Positions 25,741-33,363 of a DNA stretch of 64,000 nucleotides are shown here, piece by piece. The stretch spans positions 496,001 to 560,000 of the forward strand of contig JARFXR010000001.1 of assembly GCA_029194535.1 (NCBI GenBank), written 5' to 3'. A model generated the notes under the pieces. That model did not search any database. It saw only the letters and a program-made list of their open reading frames with translations, and was not told the origin of the DNA. The translations under genes were made by a program, and so were the position numbers. Each line of letters starts with the position of its first letter. Positions within the stretch are counted from its first letter, which is position 1. The DNA is from Nitrospira sp. (GTDB lineage Bacteria > Nitrospirota > Nitrospiria > Nitrospirales > Nitrospiraceae).

Positions 25741-27108
25741 ATGGCTCAGACATTAGAATTGCTCTTGGATGCGCTCGAAGACGTGGACGACGCCACGCGC
25801 GAGGAAGCGGCGAAGGCCTTGGCGGAGTTGGCCGATCCCAAGGGCTTGGAGGCGCTGATCGGCGCCTGTAGTGACGAATACTGGTCCGTTCGCGCCCACG
25901 CCGCTTGCGGGATCGCGAAGCTCGGCGGTCAAAAGGCCGTCGAGGCGCTGGTGACTCTGTTCGACGATCCCATCATGGAAGTGCGCAACCAAGCCGTGGA
26001 ATCGGCCGCCCGCATGGGAGCCGCCGTGCTGGATCGGATGCTTACGGGGTTGAAGGACGAGCGGTGGCGTGTCCGAGAGCATGCAGCCAAGACGTGCGGT
26101 GAAATTCGGGATCCCAGAGCCGTCGACGCCTTGATGGTCGCCTGCCGTGACCGCGACGGAGCCGTGAAGAGTGCCGGAGCGGAGGCTCTGGGAAAGATCG
26201 GCGATCCGAAAGCCGTCCCCGCCCTGATCAAGCTGTTCCGCGACACGTCCAAGATCGTCCGAGAGACAGCGGGAACCGCGCTCGTCTATATCGGGCCGCC
26301 GTCCGTGGATCCGCTCATCGCATGTTTTGCCGATAAGGATTTTGTCGTCCGCTGTCACGCGGCGCGCGCCTTGGGCGGTATGACGACCGACTACCAAATC
26401 GGCAGGACCTGGGTGAGGGAGCCCAAGGTCGTCGAGGCCCTCATCGCTGCCCTCAAGGATGCGGACCGCGCCGTGCGCGAGGATGCGACTATCGCGCTCG
26501 GCATGATCGGCGATCCTCGCGCGATCGATGCGCTGATCGAGGCGATGAAGGATGGAGCGGTCAAACGGCATGCGATCGCGTCGCTCGGCATGATCGGCGA
26601 CCCACGAGCCCTCCCTCCTGTGCTCGATGCGCTGAAAGGAAAGGGGATCCGACAGGACGGCACGCCGACTCCCGGGTGCATCGTCAGCGAGGACGCGTTC
26701 ATTAAAGAAGCGGCCGCCACGGCATTGGGACAGTTTCGCGATCCCCGGGTCATCCCCGATTTGATCATGTTGCTGAAGGACGGTGTGTTGCGCGAGAAGG
26801 CCAGCGCGGCACTGGCCGCGATCGGCGACACCGCCATCGAACCCTTGATCGCCTTCCTATACGACCCGAAGGCGTCCGAGGTCGCGTCGGAGGGCGAACG
26901 AGTCCTGTCTTATGCGTCGGTCCGTCTCAGCGCCAAAGATGCGTTGCGGCAACTGGTGATGGAGACGCTGGAGAAGCTCGGGTGGACCTTGCCTCAGGAA
27001 GATTCGGCGGTCGATTCCAGCAACGTGGACAATGCGCGGGTCGATCTCCCGCTTGGGGTCGGCGGCAGGTTCGGACCGTCGGGAGATTTTGCCAAAGGCA
27101 GCAGCTGA
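25741..27108 (+). CDS. HEAT-repeat protein 1 of cluster (about 12 repeats)
   Basis: 455 residues, almost entirely PBS-lyase-type HEAT repeats of about 31 residues ('D..vR..Aa.aLg.igDpravdaLi.al'). Clear units include 'KDERWRVREHAAKTCGEIRDPRAVDALMVAC' and 'KDADRAVREDATIALGMIGDPRAIDALIEAM'. The array ends in a capping segment 'METLEKLGWTLPQED' and then a 40-residue low-complexity tail. No catalytic domain. HEAT arrays of this kind scaffold protein complexes; relatives CpcE/CpcF are phycobilin lyases, but nothing here suggests pigment chemistry. AGAGGAA lies before the ATG. First of five such genes on one strand. Confidence 0.9.
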   Translation: MAQTLELLLDALEDVDDATREEAAKALAELADPKGLEALIGACSDEYWSVRAHAACGIAKLGGQKAVEALVTLFDDPIMEVRNQAVESAARMGAAVLDRMLTGLKDERWRVREHAAKTCGEIRDPRAVDALMVACRDRDGAVKSAGAEALGKIGDPKAVPALIKLFRDTSKIVRETAGTALVYIGPPSVDPLIACFADKDFVVRCHAARALGGMTTDYQIGRTWVREPKVVEALIAALKDADRAVREDATIALGMIGDPRAIDALIEAMKDGAVKRHAIASLGMIGDPRALPPVLDALKGKGIRQDGTPTPGCIVSEDAFIKEAAATALGQFRDPRVIPDLIMLLKDGVLREKASAALAAIGDTAIEPLIAFLYDPKASEVASEGERVLSYASVRLSAKDALRQLVMETLEKLGWTLPQEDSAVDSSNVDNARVDLPLGVGGRFGPSGDFAKGSS

Positions 27109-27139
27109 ACGCTGCTCCCCGCCACTCCTTCGGCGCAGA

Positions 27140-27650
27140 CATAACGACGCTCACGCCGCGAGATTGCACGGACGTCGCAGGCTTTCGTCCCCTCTGCAAT
27201 CACGCCGGGTGGGCGTCTTCGGACCTCCGACTATACGAGCCTGATGCTGCTGCCTCACGGCGATGCCGTCTGTGTCGGGCGTCTTCTTTCCGTCCTTCAT
27301 GTTCGTGATGGTAGCTTGTCCCCTCGTAGGGACCGACCGTTCCTCTCGCATCGACGTGGATCACCGTAACGCCGGGGATCGTTCCCTCGGCGTTGTCGGC
27401 GGTCTTGTCGTTCCCGGTCAACGGACTGGGGCCTCGCAGTCCCACAAAGACCTAGAAGACGTATTGGTTGTCCGGAGCGACATCCGTCAGATCCGGAGCC
27501 TGGTCGTGGTTCCCCTCGGAGACCAGATCGTCCAAACCGACACTTTACTCAGCGTGTCGATGATCTCAATATTGTTGCCGGCACGACCCGCGCTCCGGAG
27601 GTAGCCCCCGATGGCCGCCGTGCTTCAGAGATTGTTCGAACCGTCCGGTC
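27140..27650 (-). pseudogene. Decayed YVTN-type beta-propeller protein fragment
   Basis: Reading the minus strand across frames gives 'GNNIEIIDTLSK' (an NxIxxIDT strand as in YVTN propellers), then after a frameshift 'APDLTDVAPDNQYVF', an in-frame TAG at 27452-27454, then 'VFVGLRGPSPLTGNDKTADN' and 'GTIPGVTVIHVDARG', and after a further frameshift near 27310 'MKDGKKTPDTDGIAVR'. These join into one propeller-like sequence ('D..PDG.yvFVsLRGPnPLTGN...tPGv.VI.V...dphGIaVR'). At least two frameshifts and one stop make it a pseudogene. Boundaries are approximate. It fills the gap between the first and second HEAT genes. Confidence 0.5.
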
Positions 27651-27690
27651 CGGCAGTGGGTCAGGTTGCCATCCAGACGCACTGAAGTCT

Positions 27691-27782
27691 GTCATTCTCG
27701 CGGAAGCGGGAATCCAGTCAAGACCTTCTCTTCAGCAGTTAGTCGTGATCGAGGACTGGATGCCCGCCTTCGCGAGCATGAC
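27691..27782 (+). repeat. 92-bp palindromic dispersed element, copy 1
   Basis: The ends are imperfect inverted repeats of about 29 bp (GTCATTCTCGCGGAAGCGGG... and its complement-like ...CGCGAGCATGAC). A second copy of the same 92-bp length lies inverted at 33110-33201. Similarity between the copies extends beyond the ends, to about 27657-27808. The form is that of a MITE or REP-like element; no transposase is present. Confidence 0.85.
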
Positions 27783-27875
27783 GCAAGAGGAAACCGACCC
27801 ACTACCTCCTGCGCGGTTCCGTTGACCCTGCGAAAATGCCTGTGTTAGGCTCACTGATTCGCAAGAGGAACAACA

Positions 27876-28958
27876 ATGGCCGATGCGGTTGCCGAGCAGA
27901 TCGCGGCGCTCAAAGACGGGGATTGGGCTATTCGCGAGGAAGCCGCCGCGATGCTGGGAACGCTGCGAGATCCGCGCGCCGTGGTGCCGTTGGTGTCGAT
28001 GTTGCGGGACTCGGATCGCGCGGTGCGCGAGGCGGCGATCGGGGCGTTGACCGCCATCGGGGCGCCTTCAGTGCCGGCTCTCGGGCTCTGTCTTTCGGAT
28101 CCCCATCTGGCGGTACAGGAAGCCGCGTCTGCCGTGCTGGCTTGCATCGCCGATGAGCGGGTCCTGGCCCCGCTGCTGGCCGCACTCGGTAACAAGGATT
28201 GGATCGTCCGGATGCACGCGGCCAAGGCCGTGGGCCGCATGAAGAATCCGGAGGCCATCGATCCGTTGATCCCGCTGCTGCAGGACAAGGTAAAGGCGGT
28301 TCGCGAAGAAACGACGGCGGCGCTGGTCGTCATCGGGGATGCGGCCATCCCTTCGCTGCTCGCGGCACTGGGAGACACCGATTGGTTGGTCCGCCTCCAT
28401 GCGGTGGAAGCGCTGGGGAAGATGAAGTCGCCGGCGGCGGTCGAGCCGTTGTTGTCGGCGCTGTTCAATGATCGCGATGCGGCGGTTCGGGAAGATATCG
28501 TACGGGCCCTGGGTCAGATCGGGGACGGCCGCGCGGTCGAATTCCTGATGATGGTCATGAAAGAATCGGGGCTGCGCCTGCTGGCCGTGGAAGCTCTGGG
28601 TCAGATCCGAGATCCGCGCGCGGTGCCGGTGTTGATCAAAGTGTTGGAAGGCGCCGATCAGCCAGCAGACTCACGCGTCATCGCCGGCTGCGGAGACAAC
28701 TGGAACGAGGAAATGGTGACGATGGGGGCTGCGGCGCGGGCGCTCGGCGCTCTGGGGAACGATGCCGCCATTCCCTCGCTGATCAAGGCCTTGCGCCATA
28801 CGATGACGAGAGCAGAGGCCGCCGGCTCATTGGCATGCTTCGGGGCCAAGGTCATCGCTCCGCTGCTGACGTTCCTGTCGCAGGAGACGGATGACAATCT
28901 CCGCTTTCACGTGAACGAAACCTTGACGAAGGTCGGCTGGAGGCCGGGTCGCGTGTAG
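27876..28958 (+). CDS. HEAT-repeat protein 2 of cluster
   Basis: 360 residues of about ten HEAT units, beginning directly at the N-terminus ('IAALKDGDWAIREEAAAMLGTLRDPRAVVPLVSML'). Repeats such as 'GNKDWIVRMHAAKAVGRMKNPEAIDPLIPLL' are close to those of its neighbours. One unit carries an insertion around 'SRVIAGCGDNWNEEMVTMGAAARALG', similar in place to the insertion in protein 1 ('DGTPTPGCIVSEDAFIKEAAATALG'). It ends with the same type of cap, 'NETLTKVGWRPGRV'. AAGAGGAA precedes the ATG. Scaffold role inferred. Confidence 0.9.
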   Translation: MADAVAEQIAALKDGDWAIREEAAAMLGTLRDPRAVVPLVSMLRDSDRAVREAAIGALTAIGAPSVPALGLCLSDPHLAVQEAASAVLACIADERVLAPLLAALGNKDWIVRMHAAKAVGRMKNPEAIDPLIPLLQDKVKAVREETTAALVVIGDAAIPSLLAALGDTDWLVRLHAVEALGKMKSPAAVEPLLSALFNDRDAAVREDIVRALGQIGDGRAVEFLMMVMKESGLRLLAVEALGQIRDPRAVPVLIKVLEGADQPADSRVIAGCGDNWNEEMVTMGAAARALGALGNDAAIPSLIKALRHTMTRAEAAGSLACFGAKVIAPLLTFLSQETDDNLRFHVNETLTKVGWRPGRV

Positions 28959-29028
28959 GACATGGTCAAGTCCGTGCAGGGATGCCCGGAGAAGCGACGC
29001 ACCGGGCCGCCGAGGGTCGTGGTTTGAT

Positions 29029-30126
29029 ATGTCGAAGGAAAGTATTGAAACGCTCGTCGCCGAACTGATCCACGAGGAAGATTGGCGGCGCATGCGGGCG
29101 ACGGCGGCCTGCTTGGCGGGAGGTCCGAAGGCGGTACAGGCCCTCGTCGAAGCCTTACATTCTGGACCTCCCGCGTTGAAACAGGAGGCAGCGGCGATGT
29201 TGGCCCGGATCAAGGACCCGCATGCCGGTGTGGCATTGGTCGGCTTGCTGGAGGACGGAGAGGAAGCCGTGCGAAAGTCGGGCGCCACGGCGCTGGAACA
29301 GATGGCCGGCGTGCTCGATACGGAGACCGCGACCGCGTTGGTTGCGCTACTTCCAAAAACCGAGGGAGGAGAAACCAAGCGCCTCGTCACCCATCTGGTT
29401 GGAGCGATTCCGACCGCCGTCGTGCCCCTATGCCAGATGATGAAACATTCCGATCCCGAAGCACAGGTGACCGCCGCGTTGATGCTGGATCACTTGCTGG
29501 ATCCTCGATCCGTCGATGCGTTCATCGATGCAATGGGCCAGCCTGCAGTCCGCGACATTGCGGCCGGCACGCTGAGAAAGCTTGGCGCCATCCGGGAGCG
29601 GATCGACGAGACGTTCAATGTATTGCGGAACGTCGAGGGCGCCAGTGAGCGGGAAGAGGCTCGGATGGCGACGGTGGTGGACCTGCTCGGGATCGGCCGC
29701 CCGGCGGTGGAGATCCTGATCGAATACCTCGAAGATGAGGATTGGCTGGTACGCGAAGCCGCGGCGGATTTGCTCGGAAAGATCGCGGACGTGCGGGCGG
29801 TCGAGCCTCTGATGCGGCGACTCCAGCACGACAAAGATACGGGAGTGAAGGAGCTGGCCATCAAGGCACTCGGGCTCATCGGTGACGCGCGTCCCACAAC
29901 CCTGTATCTGGAAGCCATTCCGATCAGGCCTCTGCGCGTCTATGCGATGGAGGCGCTCGCGAAAATCAAAGACGTCGAAGTCTTGCGGCCTCACAAGGAT
30001 CTCTTCGATCGACTGCGGACGGATCGTGACGGCCTGGTGGCGTACAATGCCGGGTTGATCTCCGACAAGCTGGAAGCGCTGACCGCCGCACCTGCCGAAG
30101 GCCAGGAAGGACAGAGCCATGACTGA
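29029..30126 (+). CDS. HEAT-repeat protein 3 of cluster, divergent
   Basis: 365 residues. The N-terminal two-thirds are more diverged HEAT units ('EEDWRRMRATAACLAGGPKAVQALVEAL', 'LEDGEEAVRKSGATALEQM'). After a linker ('NVEGASEREEARMATVVDLLGIGRPAVEIL') come canonical units ('EDEDWLVREAAADLLGKIADVRAVEPLMRRL'). The last 60 residues are non-canonical with a polar tail. It overlaps the next gene by 8 bp, so the two are translationally coupled. No enzyme motif. Confidence 0.88.
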   Translation: MSKESIETLVAELIHEEDWRRMRATAACLAGGPKAVQALVEALHSGPPALKQEAAAMLARIKDPHAGVALVGLLEDGEEAVRKSGATALEQMAGVLDTETATALVALLPKTEGGETKRLVTHLVGAIPTAVVPLCQMMKHSDPEAQVTAALMLDHLLDPRSVDAFIDAMGQPAVRDIAAGTLRKLGAIRERIDETFNVLRNVEGASEREEARMATVVDLLGIGRPAVEILIEYLEDEDWLVREAAADLLGKIADVRAVEPLMRRLQHDKDTGVKELAIKALGLIGDARPTTLYLEAIPIRPLRVYAMEALAKIKDVEVLRPHKDLFDRLRTDRDGLVAYNAGLISDKLEALTAAPAEGQEGQSHD

Positions 30127-30883
30127 AGGGAACCAGCCGGATCGGATCGAACAATTGATCAGCGCGCTGCGGGACGACAACGAAGCGCTGAGGGACCATG
30201 CGATCGCGAGCTTGAGCCAGGTGGGAGAGGAAGCGATCGGTCCGTTGATCGGACTCATGGCCGACGAGGACGTGTTGATTCGGGAGGCCGCCACGACCGC
30301 GGTGGTTCGGATCGGGCCAGCCGCCGTCGGGCGGCTGATCGATGCGGTTGAAGACGACGAATGGGCGATTCGAGAGCAGGCGGCCTCGGGACTGGGCAAG
30401 CTGAAAGATCCCCGCGGGGTCGAACCCTTGGTGAAGGCGCTCAAGGACAAAGACGGCGCCGTCCGGACGGCTGCGGTGTGGGCGCTTGAGCGCATCGGCG
30501 ATTCCCGCGCGGTTCCGGGCTTGGTGGACGCGCTCACGGACAGCACGTTGCGGGAAGATGTCGCGCGTGTCTTGAAGAAGATCGGGGATTCGAGGGCGGT
30601 CGACGCGCTCATCGAGGGGTTGCTGGGCAACAATTGGATGGTACGGCGTCATGCGGCCGAGGCACTGGGAAAAATCGGTGATCAGCGCGGAGTCGGCCCC
30701 CTGATCGAATCGTTAAAGGACGAGGACTGGTTGGTGCGGAGGAATGCGGCCGAATCGCTTGCGCGTCTGGGGGCGAAACAGGCGATCGACCCGTTGCTTC
30801 CTCTGCTCGAAGACGAAAATACGATGGTGCAAGAAACCGTGGAAGGGGTACTGGCAAGCCTGGGGTGGAAATCGGTCTCCTAG
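30119..30883 (+). CDS. HEAT-repeat protein 4 of cluster
   Basis: 254 residues, about eight near-consensus HEAT units, for example 'EDDEWAIREQAASGLGKLKDPRGVEPLVKAL' and 'LGNNWMVRRHAAEALGKIGDQRGVGPLIESL'. It ends 'EGVLASLGWKSVS', the shared cap. The start overlaps the end of protein 3 by 8 bp, with AAGGACAGAG as a likely SD inside that gene. The most regular repeat array in the cluster. Confidence 0.9.
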   Translation: MTEGNQPDRIEQLISALRDDNEALRDHAIASLSQVGEEAIGPLIGLMADEDVLIREAATTAVVRIGPAAVGRLIDAVEDDEWAIREQAASGLGKLKDPRGVEPLVKALKDKDGAVRTAAVWALERIGDSRAVPGLVDALTDSTLREDVARVLKKIGDSRAVDALIEGLLGNNWMVRRHAAEALGKIGDQRGVGPLIESLKDEDWLVRRNAAESLARLGAKQAIDPLLPLLEDENTMVQETVEGVLASLGWKSVS

Positions 30884-30963
30884 CCCCGTACCGGGTCACC
30901 CTCGACGGTGCAGATACGCAGGACAATCTGTGAACCTCCACTCCCGAGCAAAGGATATACATC

Positions 30964-31671
30964 ATGGCGGATGAAGCTCCGGTGAAATTGATTCAGATCG
31001 GTCCCAAGGGTGGGGCCAAGAAGGACGGGTTCAATCTCGTCACGGAACGGGTCGTCGCGGTCAATCCCGAGGCCAAACAGGTCGAAGTGGAGCTCTTGGC
31101 CTATGACGGCAAGACCGTGCTTCTGGACGTCGACGAGGAGGCGCTGGAAGAACTCAAGCAGCTGAAGGTCGGAGACGGCGCCACGATCCGCGTCATCGAA
31201 GAAGGCGGCCGGCGTGTCGCGAAGGGCTTTCGCATCCGCCCGAAAGATCCCACCGCGGCCCGCGCTGACGCCATGCTGCTCGATTTGAAGGACAGTCACT
31301 GGCTCAACAGAAAGTATGCGGCGGAGGTGTTGGGAGAGCTGAAGGAGGCACGGGCGGTCAGGCCTCTGGTGGACGCATTGACGGACGAGGTCGGGGATGT
31401 CCGGCAGCGTGCCTATGATTCGCTGATCAAGCTCGGAGGGGCGGCAGTCTCTTCGCTTGTGCCGCTGCTTGTCTCCGAGGAAGATGAACTGCGCCAGTCC
31501 GTGACCGAGATCATCCGCAAAATCGGCAAACCGGCGGTCGAGCCGCTGGCCACCGCTCTGGTGGAGGCTGACGATCGATTGAAAACGCGCATCTTGAAGG
31601 TGTTGGATCGAATGGGATACAAGCCGAAAGCGAAGGAAGAGGAGAAGGCCGAGGTGCCCCGCCTCACCTAG
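30964..31671 (+). CDS. HEAT-repeat protein 5 of cluster with N-terminal beta domain
   Basis: 235 residues. Residues about 1-90 differ from the other members: 'RVVAVNPEAKQVEVELLAYDGKTVLLDVDEEALEELKQLKVGDGATIRVIEEGGRRVAKGFRI' looks like a small beta-barrel. Residues 95-220 hold four HEAT units ('KDSHWLNRKYAAEVLGELKEARAVRPLVDAL') and the cap 'KVLDRMGYKPK', then a charged tail. The stop codon overlaps that of the convergent ugd in a shared CTAG. The beta domain may be the ligand- or partner-binding part of the set. Confidence 0.88.
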   Translation: MADEAPVKLIQIGPKGGAKKDGFNLVTERVVAVNPEAKQVEVELLAYDGKTVLLDVDEEALEELKQLKVGDGATIRVIEEGGRRVAKGFRIRPKDPTAARADAMLLDLKDSHWLNRKYAAEVLGELKEARAVRPLVDALTDEVGDVRQRAYDSLIKLGGAAVSSLVPLLVSEEDELRQSVTEIIRKIGKPAVEPLATALVEADDRLKTRILKVLDRMGYKPKAKEEEKAEVPRLT

Positions 31672-33002
31672 CCGTTATTCGCCTGGCCGGCGGGCTCCTT
31701 GGGTGCTCGTCCCACCGAAATGTGGTGGAATCCAAAGCTCGTGACCCGGCTCGACTCATAGACATTGCGGAGATCGATGAGCACCGGTTTCCGCATGATG
31801 GTCTTCAGCTTCACGAAGTCGAGATTCCTGAACTCATTCCATTCAGTCATCAAAATCAGCGCATCCGCTCCGGTCGCTGCGTCATAAGGATCCTTGCAGG
31901 GAATCAGGCCCGGCAGCGTGTGCGCCGCTTCTTCGAGCGCGGCCGGGTCGTAGCCGCGCAGGCTGGCTCCCGATTGCATCAGTGCCTGGGCGATGGCCAG
32001 CGCCGGCGCCTCGCGCAGGTCGTTGGTGTTCGGCTTGAAGGAAAGCCCAAGCATGGCGATCGTCGAACCCTTGGTCATACCGAGCGCAGCCGCGATTTTT
32101 TCGATCATGCGTTCCCGTTGCTGCGAGTTGACCGTGGCGGCTGCACTGGCAATCTGCATCGGATAGCCGGCTCGGTCTCCCATCTGCACCAACGCGGCCA
32201 GGTCTTTGGGAAAACAGGATCCCCCGAATCCCGGGCCGGCGTGCAGAAACTTGGACCCGATGCGGTGATCCAAGCCCATTCCTTTCGACACCATCTGGAC
32301 ATCAGCTCCGACCCGCTCACACAGGGTGGCGATTTCATTGATGAACGAGATTTTTGTCGCCAAGAAGGCGTTCGACGCGTATTTGATCATTTCCGCGGTC
32401 GGAACATCGGTGACCACGAAGGGCGTCTCAATAAGATAGAGGGGCCGATACAGATCCTTCATCACGCTCGCCGCTTGCTCGCTCTCGGCGCCGATGACGA
32501 CCCGGTTGGGACGCATGAAATCCTCGATGGCTGATCCTTCCCGGAGAAATTCCGGGTTCGAGGCCACATCGAACAAGACCTTTTTGGGCTGGTTCGCGCT
32601 GATCACCTTCTTGAGCAACTCTCCCGTGCCGACGGGGACGGTCGATTTCGTCACGATGACCTTGTAAGACGTCATGGTTCGAGCGATGCCTCGGCCGACC
32701 TCCTCGACATAAGAGAGATCGGCCGATCCGTCCTGTTTCGGGGGGGTGCCTACGGCGATGAAGATAACCTGCCCATGATCAACAGCTCGTGTCAGATCGT
32801 TCGTAAAACTTAATCGGCTCTGACCGATTCCCTTGGCGACGAGTTCGGTGATGCCTGGCTCATAGAACGGCACGTCGCCCTTCTCCAGCCGAGCGATCCG
32901 TTTTGCGTCCGTGTCCATGCATAGGACATTGACGCCGAATTCAGCAAAACAGGCTCCCGTGACCAGCCCGACGTATCCCGTTCCGATGACACTGATCTGC
33001 AT
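31668..33002 (-). CDS. ugd: UDP-glucose 6-dehydrogenase
   Basis: 444 residues. It has the NAD-binding 'ISVIGTGYVGLVTGACFAEFG', 'VGTPPKQDGSADLSYVEEV', 'KSTVPVGTG', 'EFLREGSAIEDFMRPNRVVIG', the catalytic Cys in 'GPGFGGSCFPKDL' (near residue 261) and 'LSFKPNTNDLREAPA'. It oxidises UDP-glucose to UDP-glucuronate with two NAD+. The product could feed the epimerase at 6691. The gene ends convergently with the HEAT cluster (shared CTAG), and GGAGGAGAGG precedes the ATG. Confidence 0.96.
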   Translation of the reverse strand: MQISVIGTGYVGLVTGACFAEFGVNVLCMDTDAKRIARLEKGDVPFYEPGITELVAKGIGQSRLSFTNDLTRAVDHGQVIFIAVGTPPKQDGSADLSYVEEVGRGIARTMTSYKVIVTKSTVPVGTGELLKKVISANQPKKVLFDVASNPEFLREGSAIEDFMRPNRVVIGAESEQAASVMKDLYRPLYLIETPFVVTDVPTAEMIKYASNAFLATKISFINEIATLCERVGADVQMVSKGMGLDHRIGSKFLHAGPGFGGSCFPKDLAALVQMGDRAGYPMQIASAAATVNSQQRERMIEKIAAALGMTKGSTIAMLGLSFKPNTNDLREAPALAIAQALMQSGASLRGYDPAALEEAAHTLPGLIPCKDPYDAATGADALILMTEWNEFRNLDFVKLKTIMRKPVLIDLRNVYESSRVTSFGFHHISVGRAPKEPAGQANNG

Positions 33003-33363
33003 GTCCTCTCCTCCATCAGCGGTGATTCCGAGACGAAATGGAGTATAACTTTCTTCCTGCGAGCGGGCAACGTATGCCGGAAAGTTGGTAGTGAGTGGGT
33101 TCCTGTTGCGTCATGCCCCGGAAGGCGGGCATCCGCTGCTCGATCCAGACTCAATGCTGAGGAGAAGGCCTTGACCGGATTCCCGCTACCGCGGGAAGGA
33201 CAAACTTCAGTGCGGCTGATGGCAACCAGACCCACGAACGGAAAGTCAGCCGTCCGGCGACAGGCAGGCGATTCATTGACAGCTTTGGGCGGCTCTGCGT
33301 AGTATGAGCGCCCTCGATTCGCAAGGCCAAGAAGCCCGATGCCATTCTTCTCTCGTCCGTTGA
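33003..33363. other. Intergenic interval (361 bp) holding repeat copy 2
   Basis: Apart from the repeat at 33110-33201, no gene is supported. The side towards 33003 should hold the ugd promoter and the side towards 33363 that of the divergent membrane protein. Confidence 0.5.
33110..33201 (-). repeat. 92-bp palindromic dispersed element, copy 2 (inverted)
   Basis: Reverse complement matches copy 1 (27691-27782) over the full 92 bp with scattered substitutions. Flanking similarity runs from about 33087 to 33231. The terminal inverted repeats are less perfect than in copy 1 (GTCATGCCCCGGAAGGCGGG ... CCGCGGGAAGGAC). Confidence 0.85.
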
